64,000 bases of DNA from Loripinus fragilis. Lineage: Eukaryota; Mollusca; Bivalvia; Lucinida; Lucinidae. This document shows positions 11,990 to 23,319 of this stretch, in pieces (positions within the stretch are counted from its first letter, which is position 1; every line of letters begins with the position of its first letter). The stretch is from assembly GCA_964019695.1 (NCBI GenBank), contig OZ026522.1, positions 64,813,811 through 64,877,810 on the forward strand. Reading direction: 5' to 3'. The notes beneath the pieces were generated by a model. That model saw only the letters and a program-made list of their open reading frames with translations. It was not told where the DNA came from and did not search any database. The position numbers and the translations under genes were made by a program.

Positions 11990-14290
11990 TAGCAATAATC
12001 ATTTCAACTAAATGTGTTAATGATGGCAAGTGCCAGTTAAATACTGACAGCCTTACCCGGTGTTACACTCAACATGCTCTTCGGCCATATATAGATTCCG
12101 AAATTAATCATATTAGGCATTTTATCAAAATTCAATTTGTTGACAAGAGGATTGAATTCATTAACTTACCCAGTATATTTAAAGATAAATCTGTTATCTC
12201 TTCTTTTCCTACTTATTTTGAAAATAAGGATTCCCCTATCATTTGTTATAAGTATAATAAACCTATTCGTAGTACTGTTTTTAACTATAACAAATTAGTA
12301 AGAGAACTTGATATCGAAAATTCTATTCCTGACTCTTGAGATTGTAAAGACTAATTATTGCTAATAACCCGCTGGTCATATAGTCACAGGGAATTTAAAA
12401 ATCATAACTGATTCAAGAATTCGGTCTATTATATGTAAGGGACCTAAATATAGGTTTCCTGTGCCAATAGACATCAAATCATGTCGTGAGGAAATTGCAG
12501 GAGCCTTACAAGAATTTTGTAATCGCTGGTGTAAACGAGAGCATGTTGAGTCTAATGCCTTAAATAGTTGGAAACTAAATATTTTTAAAATTATTGATGG
12601 TAGAATTTCATTTTATTGCAACAATTTAGATCTTCTACCACCTAAACCTAAATTCAATCTTAGACACTTGAAGAAAGGGATCCAGGAATTCCATAGGAAG
12701 TTTGTGTTGGCCCCAGCAGATAAGGCTGCTAACAATGTTGTGGTCGTTTGAAAAAGATACTATATTAACACCCTAAAGCAAGAACTTAGCACTGCAAAAA
12801 CATATGAGCATAACAAGCTTGATGAGACGTCTATCGTTGATAGGCATCGATGCCATATGGCAGCTAAGTTTGGGTTGTTTGTTGATGAGGACCATAGCAA
12901 GCTTCCTACGTTATACTGGTTACCTAAACTTCATAAACGGCCCTATAAGTCATGTTTTATTGCTAATTCTAGTGCATGTACAACTACTGAGTTGTCTATT
13001 CTTTTGACTTCTTGTCTCACTGCAATTAAAAACCATGTCATTAAATATTGCACAACAGTTTATGAAAGAAATGGTAAAAATTTATTTTGGTCTATTAAAA
13101 ATTCAGGTGAAATTCTTAATAAATTGAAGTCTAGAGGTTTTCTAGCATCTGGTTTGTCTACATATGATTTCTCTACTCTCTATACTTCATTGCCTCATAA
13201 TCTAATAAAAGAAAAACTAACAGAATTAATTGAACAAACTTTTAACAGAGAGGGCTCACTTTATTTGGCTTGTAATGATAAAAATGCCCTTTTTACTTCT
13301 GAACAACCTAAACGATATAAATTGTGGTCATGTCAGAAAATGTGTGATGCGCTCCATTATCTTTTGGACAATATATTTATAAGTGTAAGTAATGGTGCAA
13401 AGATCAGGAATCGATACAATCAAGTACCACACCTGACCCAGGATACCAATAGGAAAGTGACAAACTCACAGAAGACACCACAAACGAGAGCCAAGAGGTC
13501 AGCCCTTTCCCAGCAGTTGACCACAAAGCACATATAAACAGACGCGCACAAAACATAGCAAACACAAGACAGAACAAAAACATAAAAGATTTGGCTCAAA
13601 ATTATACAGACAAATTGTCGGTATTCCAATGGGTAGTAATTGTGCTCCTCTTGTTGCAGATTTATTTTTGTTTTGTTATGAAAGAGACTTTATGTTATCT
13701 CTTTCAGACAATAATCAATCTGATATTATTGAAGCTTTTAACTCTACCTCCAGATATTGAGATGACTTACTCAATATTAATAATCCTTATTTTGAACCAA
13801 TGGTAGGTAAGATATATCCCACTGAACTTCAGTTAAATAAGGCAAATTCTTCTGATACTGAAGCTCCGTTTTTGGATTTGAACTTGTCAAAAACAAATGG
13901 CATAGTTTCTTCTAAAATTTATGATAAAAGGGATGATTTTAATTTTGAAATAGTAAATTTAACATTTCTTGATGGAGATGTTCCTCGCTCTCCTTCCTAT
14001 GGTGTATATATTTCTCAGCTTATTCGCTTTGCTAGAGTATGTTCTAATGTTGATGACTTCAACAACGGAAACTTATTTTTAACTGCTAAATTATTAAAAC
14101 AAGGTTATAGATATCATAAAATTCAAAAAGCATTTTCTAAATTCTACCACAGACACTCAGAGTTAATTGTTTAATACAACATTGGGTTAAAAACTCTTCT
14201 GCAACAAGGCATATCAGAACCTATATTTTAAGGTGATTTAGTCTATAAATTCAAACGAATTGTTGGAAAACCTAATTTTAGTGATCAATT
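11990..14290 (+). pseudogene. Penelope-like element reverse transcriptase, decayed
   Basis: Blocks of one reverse-transcriptase ORF run in order: an N-terminal region (12045-12340), a linker (12460-12750), the RT fingers/palm with LPTLYWLPKLHKRPYK (12900-12950) and STYDFSTLYTSLPHN (13155-13205), the IVGIPMG box (about 13614-13636), the YxDD catalytic box (13755-13766) and the thumb/C-terminus (13800-14170). Known: this architecture is that of Penelope-like retroelements. Damage seen: TGA codons at 12337 and 12749, a ~195 bp foreign insertion at 13394-13589, a TGA replacing the residue between Y and DD at 13758-13760, and frame changes after 14170. No GIY-YIG endonuclease was recognised. The element cannot make an active enzyme. 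Confidence 0.85.
13394..13589 (-). mobile_element. Penelope tail fragment inserted in the RT gene (minus strand)
   Basis: This segment is the near-exact reverse complement of 28088-28285, the distal tail of a different Penelope copy, from GGTGCAAAGATCAGGAATCG to ACATAAAAGAT. It interrupts the RT ORF just before the IVGIPMG box. Translation through it is meaningless. Confidence 0.85.
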
Positions 14291-14950
14291 CAAAAAGATA
14301 GTTAAACGTTATATAAGGGTTGGATATAACTTGGATATCATGCGACAATCTGCATGCCTAGTTTTAAACCCAATCACGGTTTATAGCTATGGTTTCCTCT
14401 TTAATTGCACGACGGTGGGTCAGGCCTCAGACTCTATGACGGCTCTGACGTAAAGCTTTAATCGGTGGGTTGGTGCCTGATGCTTATCTGTAGCTGAACC
14501 CACCGTGGCTCAACTTGAGATTTTCTTTAGCTCTGACTATCTGTGAGTCATGAGCCCTTTTCTTTGTTTCATCATGGTGTAGTAATTTGATTAGAGTGTT
14601 TTTCCATATATGATATATTGCATTAGTTAGATGGCCTCCATGCGAGCTGAACATTTCTTGTACTTCAACAACAGCAGAATCTAGGGCGAAGATTTGGTAC
14701 CAGTAAAATGCATTTAAGCCCCCCGGTGGTTTAGGCTGCCGTCCGTTCTAAGGCGGTGGTTCTGTTGTTGTTGACTTTTTGTTTATTGTTACTCCCATTG
14801 TGGAAGTCTGTAATTGTTCTATGTTTTGTTGTACGTTACTTTATGTTTAATTTGTCTTCCTGGTGTCTCGTGATGGTTGAGCGGCTCTTCCTCGCAGTGC
14901 CACGGGGTTGTCTGCAGTTTGTGATTGTGGTATTTCCTGATCATACTCAT
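14290..14950 (+). mobile_element. Penelope-like element, 3' region
   Basis: The C-terminal coding remnant (NPITV...FNCTTVG) is followed by a conserved 3' region with CGGTGGGTTGGTGCC, the palindrome AAATGCATTT near 14710, and a GT-rich tail ending TTCCTGATCATACTCAT. Related 3' regions lie at 575-1021 (minus), 10110-10405 (minus), 17395-17530 and 27600-28290. Confidence 0.75.
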
Positions 14951-15369
14951 TAACTATTTTTGATCACAAGCACCCGTTCAGTTTACTGTCAAGTGCCTGT
15001 TCACATGATGTAAAAAGGTGGCATGACACGTCGTCACATATTATTCCAGTTAACACTCTTTCAGCAACTTTTATTCAAGAATAAACATGATATGTAATTG
15101 TAGAAGGTAGAAAAAGAAGAAGAACGTACACACATTATTGATATGCTATATTTCATTCCAATTTTACAAAGTGATAACATTGAAACGAAGCATCAATGGA
15201 CTGATCAGTGTCATTATTTTTAATAGAACGAAGACAAATTTCAGTTTTAATATTACCTATTTACAGGATAATTATCTTGGTACTTACCTGAGTATGAATA
15301 ACTTCATGACAGACACACAAATGATTGCTGGGTTGACATATTAATGCACCCTGTGTTTTCTTTTAAGAG
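14951..15369. other. No recognisable gene
   Basis: AT-rich DNA between the Penelope tail and the right inverted repeat of the 7.5 kb segment. Confidence 0.4.
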
Positions 15370-15460
15370 CAAGTGACTGATCCTCCAATGTACAACGTCG
15401 CAAGTGCCGTACTTTGCCGTTCACTCGCAATTGTCTGGTCACTTCCGCTCCCTGGGCGTG

Positions 15461-16035
15461 ATTCATAATGGGTGAGTATGTTTTTCACTGATGGAGTTGT
15501 TTGCTACTTGAGTATAACCCTTCAAATGGAACACTGTTTTTGGCAAAAACATTAAGTCTAAAATGGGAATTTTAAATTTAATTCGAAAAATATATTTTAA
15601 CCAAAAAACCCTAACCAAAAATATGTTTGAGGTTTGTATACGTTTTGGAATTTTAACATCTTAATGTTTTATGCCAAATAACATTTCCTTCTTGTACCTT
15701 GGGCGAAAGGGATCAATGACTATCAGTTGAATATAAAATCATGTATATACTATTCTAACACACCTCGCCTATAGAGCCAACGGTAACAAACTGTGATATA
15801 TCGCACAATAATTCACTGCTAAAGTGTGTGATAGCTGACGTCACTAGAAAATGACGTCACTCATGGCGTTAGACGGTGTAACGTCGTTTTTACGCTTGAA
15901 AGACGTTACAATTACATGTAAAGGAATGCGACGTAGTCTAAGAATTGGCGGGAGTTCTTCAGTGCAATGGCGGAAAAATGGAAGAGGATGAAGACTTCGA
16001 ATGTGTTTTCGTCGTTTACTGTGTGTTAGAATCGA
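15461..16035. other. Spacer with paired TGACGTCA sites
   Basis: Two CRE-like TGACGTCA palindromes lie at 15837 and 15853, followed by ACGTCG-rich DNA and an ATGGCGG context at 15967. A similar TGACGTCAC appears at 23611. It could be promoter-like, but the flank shares CAATAATTCACTG with the adjacent palindromic MITE, so a repeat origin is as likely. Confidence 0.3.
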
Positions 16036-16205
16036 AATAGATCAGCTCCAGTGCGTGAATTGTTGAGTAATAATTCACTGTTTGTCGGTCAGTTGTACGA
16101 CGATAAATCACTCGCGCTGCGCGCTCGTGATTTGATCTTCTTTACAACTGACCTCCAAACAGTGAATTATTACTCAACAATTCACTGCTGGAGCTGATCT
16201 ATTTC
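16036..16205. mobile_element. Palindromic (fold-back) MITE, ~170 bp
   Basis: Two ~65 bp arms are inverted copies: AAATAGATCAGCTCCAG...CAGTTGTA against its reverse complement ending CTGGAGCTGATCTATTT. The loop carries a second hairpin, AAATCACTCGCGC-TGCG-CGCTCGTGATTT. Confidence 0.9.
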
Positions 16206-16409
16206 TTAAATTTAAGACAATTTACAATGCATCAGTGGGTTTTAAATGTAGCTGTATATTGGCTTGCGTTAGTGTTTATCAGCATAGTCAACAATATTTC
16301 AGTTATCTAACCATGTCACAAAGACAGTGACACAACTGAAAGGCTACATCTATAGATGTCTACTACCCAAAATGCCCTCTTAGTTGGAAGCGCCCAAGAT
16401 GGTACTTGA

Positions 16410-16866
16410 AATCAGACCACAATTATGTCCCTTGATTGGTTGTACACAATAAGGATGTTCTTTCGCGCATATAGTTCCCCTTTTAGTGGGCTGTAAATCT
16501 ACCAATTCATGTGAGCATCCTTGTTATTGGGTATGTTTGAACTGCCCAATGAATAAGCTTTCAGAAAATGTTGCTTCTGTCCCGATAACTGGTAATTCTA
16601 GGAAAATTGAGGCCTCTGCACACCTAAGTAAAATGCTGTTAAGATAGCCAACCCGACTGCTGTGTCACATAGGGTTTGTCTAAACTCCTGTGGTTCCAAA
16701 ACGAGCCGAACTTGCCCTATCTAGTCAGTGATTAGAATGACTCCCAGGCCATGTTTGAGTGGGGAAAAGCTTCAGAAGAAAGCCAGCTTCATCATGTATA
16801 ATAGGAGGTGCTGTAATGAATGATTAAATTATATAGTAAAATTAATTGTGGTCTCGCGCCTGTTCT
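16410..16866 (+). repeat. 457 bp direct repeat, left copy
   Basis: From AATCAGACCACAATTATG to GTCTCGCGCCTGTTCT. By eye it is identical along its whole length to 18967-19423. It could be a long terminal repeat, a Penelope pseudo-LTR or the product of a recent duplication. It lacks TG...CA ends and I see no target-site duplication outside the pair. Confidence 0.85.
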
Positions 16867-18966
16867 GAGCAATCTGGCATTTGGAGCAAATTTCTTTTTT
16901 TGGGTTTTTGAGATGCTTGGGTCCCTATTGACATGATATTTTGCCTAGATATATGAAATAAGCTCAAGTACAAGCTTTAGAAGAAAAAATGAGCCATATT
17001 TTTTTAATATTTGGTTAAAACTGAGATTTCTAGGCTTCTGTAAGATGTCGACAATTGGTACATGTCAAAATAAGGTGCAAAAGTGTATTCCTAATCCATC
17101 TAGACTGTAGATTCAAGTCAAAATGGAGTTGTTTGTTTAAAATAACAAGCTCACTCTGAGACAGGCAGGTCCCACCTCAACACTGGCCAGCTACTTTGTG
17201 GCCTCGGACAGCTCAAAAATGCCTATCGGGACAGTGAACAAGTCCGAACTTTATAGCCCTTGTCAAATGTTGAATCAGTATCTACTGTTGCTCCAATTTT
17301 GTGTGTTTGTATGTGCCGAGTGGGGGGGGGGGGGGGGGGTAACTAATTTACAAGGTAGTTCATAGTGTCCTTCCTTATTTTTTTAAAATTTGTCTGCTGA
17401 GTAAGAGAGCTGCGGTCGGCTTTTATTGTGTTCTTGCTTTTGTGTGGGTGTCTGTGTTAGAGTGTCTCTTCCTCGGGATGTGATGGCTGGTTGACCTGTG
17501 GTTTGTGATTGTGGCATTTCCTGACCATGCTAACATGTTTTCTTGGCACTAGACTTAAATATGGTAATTGCCGTATTTACTCTAAATATTGGCACACCAT
17601 AGCTTCTCTGCTAGCTTATCATTAAATCTTTTGACCCCCCCCCCCATTTCACAATCGGATTAGTTGTGATATAGGCAAGTTATATAAGCCCTGATCAGAC
17701 TGCTCCTATCCTAATTGTCTGATCTTGGTTGAAACTACTTGCTCATGCCTACCAGGTGGAATATTTAGGGTAAATACAGCATAACCAGTGTGATCTCAAA
17801 CGGTGTTTTTGTCCATAAATAGTTTGGACTCTGATCAAACTGCTGTTGCCCTTGGAGTCTCTGATTAACTGATTGAAACTAAAAAAGTAACTCTGTACCA
17901 CTTGTCAGACAGTGTTTCAAGGAGAAATTAATTATTTTTATTTATCTATGATTAGGTTATGGAGTCTATGGGAAGACAATTGAACAAGTCCACCAGTTAT
18001 AAGTGACAACACCATGCCAGACTACACAGTGGTTCTTCCATTTTGAGCAGTCACTGTCATATAACAAGAAACAGTCGATTCCAAAACCTTCGGTAAGATT
18101 TTTTGTACTGAATTACTAAGTTCTAGGTGAATTATATACCTCCTTTTAGTCTACACAAGCATCATTGGAGTCTGTATAAAGAGTGGATATGCCCTGGAAG
18201 GACAAAATGCCCCACCTTGGATTGTGTCTGACACTGCTGATTTTGAAAAGGATGAAAAAGGACTTTCCTGTCACATTTATACTCATTTTTGCATGGTGTC
18301 AGAATTGGGGGAATTCTAAGCAATAACAGACATCATAGAATTAGTGACCCTGTCATTTTTATGAAAAAGAGCTGCATATGCATATGTCGTCCAGGTGGTG
18401 TTTTGTATTCTGTCGACAATTTGTTGACGGCTCACAGATGCATGCTGTGTTTGACTGCTTCACATTCATCAGCATCACACACACATATAATGGACGGCCT
18501 CCTATTGTATTTGGCATTGTTATGTAAATAATCAAGACTGAAATTCAGCAGTTTTGATTGTCAATTTCCTCTTTAAATTTGAATTTAAAACTTGAAATTT
18601 ATTAAATTTGATAAAGATTACTGAAATTTAAGTTTAAAATTGCCATACACCTACTGGGATGATATTTTTCCATCACTTTTGGACTATTTAGAGAGAAGGA
18701 ACTTCAGAGATTCTGGCATTTTTTAATTCATTCTAAAATTTCAAGGAATAAGAAAGATATTGCAAAAATATTGAAGTCTCGGCCTGGAAAAAATGTCCCC
18801 TCTGAAGGCTGTTTTTTCCAAAATCTGTTATGTGTGTTTGATTGGCTGTCACATCTTGGATTCTCATTCTGTTGTTCTCATATTGCTTTCACAAGTTCAG
18901 TGAATGTATAATTGTTGGTATATAGATTTATTTTCTCAATAAAGAATAAAATTAGGGTCTGATAGG
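16867..18966. other. 2.1 kb internal segment between identical direct repeats
   Basis: No reverse transcriptase, integrase or gag-like ORF. It contains a poly-G run (17323-17339) and a diverged Penelope-like GT-rich tail at 17395-17530 (TTTGTGATTGTGGCATTTCC). An ORF at 18289-18531 is unrecognised and probably spurious. Confidence 0.5.
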
Positions 18967-19423
18967 AATCAGACCACAATTATGTCCCTTGATTGGTTGT
19001 ACACAATAAGGATGTTCTTTCGCGCATATAGTTCCCCTTTTAGTGGGCTGTAAATCTACCAATTCATGTGAGCATCCTTGTTATTGGGTATGTTTGAACT
19101 GCCCAATGAATAAGCTTTCAGAAAATGTTGCTTCTGTCCCGATAACTGGTAATTCTAGGAAAATTGAGGCCTCTGCACACCTAAGTAAAATGCTGTTAAG
19201 ATAGCCAACCCGACTGCTGTGTCACATAGGGTTTGTCTAAACTCCTGTGGTTCCAAAACGAGCCGAACTTGCCCTATCTAGTCAGTGATTAGAATGACTC
19301 CCAGGCCATGTTTGAGTGGGGAAAAGCTTCAGAAGAAAGCCAGCTTCATCATGTATAATAGGAGGTGCTGTAATGAATGATTAAATTATATAGTAAAATT
19401 AATTGTGGTCTCGCGCCTGTTCT
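18967..19423 (+). repeat. 457 bp direct repeat, right copy
   Basis: Identical in sequence and orientation to 16410-16866. Identity over 457 bp in this otherwise heavily mutated window implies a very recent event, gene conversion or an assembly artefact. Confidence 0.85.
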
Positions 19424-19959
19424 TGGTAGGATGGTGACTGGGACGTTTTGATGTGGGGACGTTCTAGCCTTTTTATGAGTCTGCTGCGCTGGGGAGTTTT
19501 ATTCCAAAACAGAAAGTGGAATCGTCTGCGAATTTAAAACAGTTTCAAAACAGAAATGTAAGTAATAACAGACCTCGAAACCAAACGTTAATTACAATTC
19601 TATTTTTCACAAGCGTTTGTACACATAGCTAGCTCAAAATCCATCTGATAATATATTTTTCTATTCAAATTTTGTATCGAATGAATCAGTAACCGTCTGT
19701 ATTCATAGTTCGGATTTTTGACTAACATAGTGAGACAACATATACGAGTTCAATATTTTTTTATGGTAATTTTCGATTTTACGACATATTCAATGAAAAT
19801 AAACGTCAATTTGATTTAAATTTTGTAAAATTGATCTAATAAAGGTATCTTGGGGTGTCTTTATGTGTCCTGGGGTGTCCTTGGGTAAATAAGACTGACC
19901 CGACAGATTCTATAGCTATACCATTGTGGGTAGCTAGCGATATTTCACTAGTCCCGTTC
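19424..19959. other. No recognisable feature
   Basis: Spacer between the right direct repeat and the Helentron-like element. No supported gene. Confidence 0.4.
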
Positions 19960-20398
19960 AAATCTCACGCTCCTGCAGTCCGTGCGTACGTCCGTACGTC
20001 ACGTTTCTTGTAAATGTATCTCCTCCTAAACCGAAAGAAGTAGCAACTTCAAACTTTGTAGTTGAATAGGTCACATGATGTAGAGGGTACTGGGCAACAT
20101 TTCGTGTGACCTTGACCCCAAGGTCAACGGTCAAATGTTGTATTTTCTTGTAAACTTATCTCCTCATAAACGGTTAGACGTAGAAACTTCAAACTTTGTA
20201 GCTGAATAGGGTCAAGGTCAAAGGTCAAATATTGAATTTTCTTGTAAATGCATCTCCTCCTAAACCTTTTGACATAGCAACTTCAAACTTTGTAGTTGTA
20301 AAGGTCACATGATGTAGAGGGTACTGGGCAACATTTTGTGTGACCTTGACCCCTAAGGTCTAGGTCAAAGGTCAAATTTTGAATTTTCTTGTAAATGT

Positions 20399-22374
20399 CA
20401 GCGCCCTAGATAAGCTTTTTGGTCAATTGGGTACTTACGCAACCTGGTTATCCTCAATTGCGTACTTTCGAAAACAATTGCGTATTTTCATATTTTTTAC
20501 GCGACGTTTTTTTTTCTGTGATTACACCTTTCCTAATCTAATTGCATGAAGCCATCGAAATGTGCTTGCATATTTATTCACTCCCATCGTCTGCCTTTCT
20601 AAAGTATCAAACTCGCGGATTTTATTGTTCCTGAAGCAAATCTCATCCCCTCGTTGACATTCCGAGCGTGTATACTTTGCAAAGTTTCCCTTTCATCTTA
20701 GACTGCTTCACTGCCCCCTCGTATGAACTAAGGACAGTTGCAGGCCGGTAGTCACGTGTTTTATTCTACCACTGAGATGAGCGGAGTAACTACACGTCAT
20801 AAATGTATTCATAATCAGGCAGTGTATTTATTAGACTGCTTCACCGGCCTCGTATACAGGTATTACAAGGTCTGTCGAAAACAAATTTCATCGGGGCAAA
20901 ATCGCCCTGGTAGTCCATATCACTGAATGCTTTACGTAAACCAAGCGTCTTTTTATCTTCTATAAATAGACGACTTTCTCTTATCTTATTTACATGATTT
21001 CTTCTGTGTTACGAAAAGAACTGAGGGTGTATTTTTTCTCTAAACCTTCAACTTGGTTGCTATTTGCTCTTATGTGCTGCATATACTCTCTTAATTGTAA
21101 AGTACTCATTTGCTTTTTTAATCTTTTAGCTAATGCTTAGTATGTATGAAGTCTTAATGCCTTAAGATAGCTAAAATTTTATATGTTTATGTTTCAGATA
21201 TACATTAATTTATTTCAATCTTTTTTTAGGTTATCCCTTGTAATTATTGTCGAAACATTATCTTATCTTATAATTGTATGTTAACTTATAGACGGTCAAA
21301 AGCTCATTAGAGCTTATGTTTTACTGTCATGCCGTCTTAAAATAAATTTTCTTATCTTATCTGGTTCTTTCTTCGCATGATAACACAGTGTATTAAAGAA
21401 GTGAGCTACATGTTATGACATATATTTAGCCTCAGAATAAATAGATCTACGATATTTTGTGGATCCACACTATTTTCAAAAATAATCAGCAGACGACGCT
21501 AATAGGTAAAGTGTAATCTATGCAGGTGACTGTTAGACATTAGCGGTACTATAAATACACTGCCTGATTATGAATACATCTATGACGTGTAGTTACTCCG
21601 CTCATCTCAGTGGTAGAATAAAACACGTGACTACCGGCCTGCTACTGTCCCTAGTTCATACGAGGGGCCAGTGCAGCAGTCTATGTATTTATAGTACCGC
21701 TAATGTCTAACAGTCACCTGCATAGATTACACTTTACCTATTAGCGTCGTCTGCTGATAATTTTTGAAAATAGTGTGGATCCACAAAATATCGTAGATCT
21801 ATTTATTCTGAGGCTAAATTGTAGCTCACTTCTTTAATACACTGTGTTATCATGCGAAGAAAGAACCAAGTTGAAGGTTTAGAGAAAAATACACCCTCAG
21901 TTCTGTTCGTAACACAGAAGAAATCATGTAAATAAGATAAGAGAAAGTCATCTATTTATAGATGATAAATAGACGCTTGCTTTATGTAAAGCATTCAGCG
22001 ATATGGATTACCAGGGGGATTTTGCCCCGGTGAAATTGGTCTTCGACAGACCTTGTAATACCTATATACGAGGTTGGTGAAGCAGTCTACTTTCATCTTA
22101 GCGTTTTCAGCGAAATACTGGACTGGGCACCGATATTTTCATAAAACTGGAGTATATTGCGCGCTCGCTAGTAAAAATAAAATCAATACCCGACTGGCAT
22201 TTGTTTATTAGCCGAATGGAAACGAAAAGGACCAAATGGTACGCAATGAAATCGCATGTAATTGCATAACGATCGTTAGAATTGCTTTTCAGTACGCACA
22301 CATTTCATTTTAATTGCTTTTTTGATGATTTTAATTGCGTATTTACGCAAATACGCTGCTTATCTAGGGCGCTG
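20399..22374. mobile_element. hAT-like element with 17 bp perfect TIRs
   Basis: Ends CAGCGCCCTAGATAAGC and GCTTATCTAGGGCGCTG are perfect inverted repeats. It is flanked by AATGT (20394-20398 and 22375-22379), and the uninterrupted target AAATGTATCTCCTCC is present in sister cores. Next to both termini is sequence with GCGTA-TTTACGC motifs. No transposase. It carries the fold-back at 20690-22095. Confidence 0.85.
20690..22095. repeat. Nested large inverted repeats (fold-back)
   Basis: 21363-21560 is an almost perfect inverted copy of 21684-21868 (~190 bp stem, one 8 bp indel near ACATGTTATGACATATATTT). 20690-20860 is inverted against 21560-21680, and 20820-21070 against 21860-22095. Together these could form a multi-stem cruciform or a long double-stranded RNA. 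Confidence 0.85.
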
Positions 22375-23319
22375 AATGTATCTCCTCCAAAACAGTTGGA
22401 CCTAGCAACTTCAAACTTTGTAGCTGGATGGGTCACATAATGTAGAGGGTACTGGGCAATATTTTGTGTGACCTTGACCCCAAGGTCAAGGTCAAAGGTC
22501 AAATATTGAATTTTCTTGTAATTGCATCTTATCCTTAACCTTTTGACGTAGCAACTTCAAACTTTGTAGCTGTAAAGGTCACATGATGTAGAGGGTACTG
22601 GGCAACATTTTGTGTGACCTTGACACCAAGGTCAAGGTTAAAGGTCAAATTTGGAATTTTCTTGTAAATGTATCTTCTCCTAAATGGTTAGACCTAGCAA
22701 CTTCAAACTTTGTAGCTGGATGGGTCACATAATGTAGAGGGTACTGTGCAACATTTTGTGTGACCTTGACCCCAAGGTCAAGGTCAAATATTGAATTTCT
22801 TGTAAATGCTTCTCCTCCTAAAGCTTTTGACGTAGTAACATCAAACACTGTAGGTGCATAGATCACATGATGAAGAGGGCACTGGGCAACATTTAGTGTG
22901 ACCTGAAGGTCAAGGTCAAATAATGTACTTCCTTGTAAATGCATCTTCTCCTGAACTGTTGGACGTAGAAATTTCAAATTTTTCAGGTGCAAAGGCCATA
23001 TGATTTGGAGGGCACTGGACAACATTTAGTGTATTTTTTGTAAATGCTTCTTCTCCTTAACCATTTGACATAGAAACTTCAAACTTTACAGGTGCATAGG
23101 TCATATTATGTTGAAGGTACTGAGCTACATTTTGTGTGACCTTGACCCCAAGGTAAAGGTTATAGGTCAAAAAGCGGGTATTTGCGATGGTGTACCATCG
23201 ACTTCTGCTCTAGTTTAATATTGATCTTGGGGTCTTAGAATAGAACACATTTTTATGACATTTTTTGTGTGTGTTTCTTTGTCTGTTTTTTTTTTTGGCA
23301 AAACCTCAACAAATTCTGC

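Larger units (their letters stand above)
7973..15460. mobile_element. 7.5 kb segment bracketed by ~90 bp inverted repeats
   Basis: The left end CACACCCAGGGAGCGGAAGT and the reverse complement of the right end (CACGCCCAGGGAGCGGAAGT) match for about 90 bp at roughly 80% identity, including CACTTGCG motifs and GTTGTACATT. This is the shape of a large DNA transposon. I found no matching target-site duplication. The only recognisable coding sequence inside is a Penelope RT, which is not a DNA-transposon gene. Superfamily unknown. Confidence 0.6.
19960..23213 (+). mobile_element. Pearl/Helentron-like (HINE) element, split
   Basis: Starts with a TCCGTGCGTACGTCCGTACG microsatellite, then about eight ~150 bp tandem cores containing CAACTTCAAACTTTGTAG, GGGTACTGGGCAACATTT and GACCTTGACCCCAAGGTC. 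It ends with the hairpin CGATGGTGTACCATCG and GCTCTAG at 23207-23213. It is split at 20399-22374 by a hAT-like element. Its sister copy is at 44888-46015 in the opposite orientation. The left boundary is approximate. Confidence 0.75.

Noticed and set aside
15836..16030. Promoter with two CRE sites and a first exon at 15968
   Set aside because: No downstream exon fits, and nearby words match the adjacent palindromic MITE; kept only as a low-confidence note.
18289..18531. 80-residue coding region
   Set aside because: No domain, no homologous copy in the window and no splice context.
16410..19423. Canonical LTR retrotransposon
   Set aside because: No TG...CA termini, TSD, primer-binding site or coding domain was recognised.
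22305..23025. Minus-strand open frames with repeated FDLDLGVKVTQN
   Set aside because: They are translation of the GACCTTGACC tandem cores; the same string appears at 45775 in another copy of the element.
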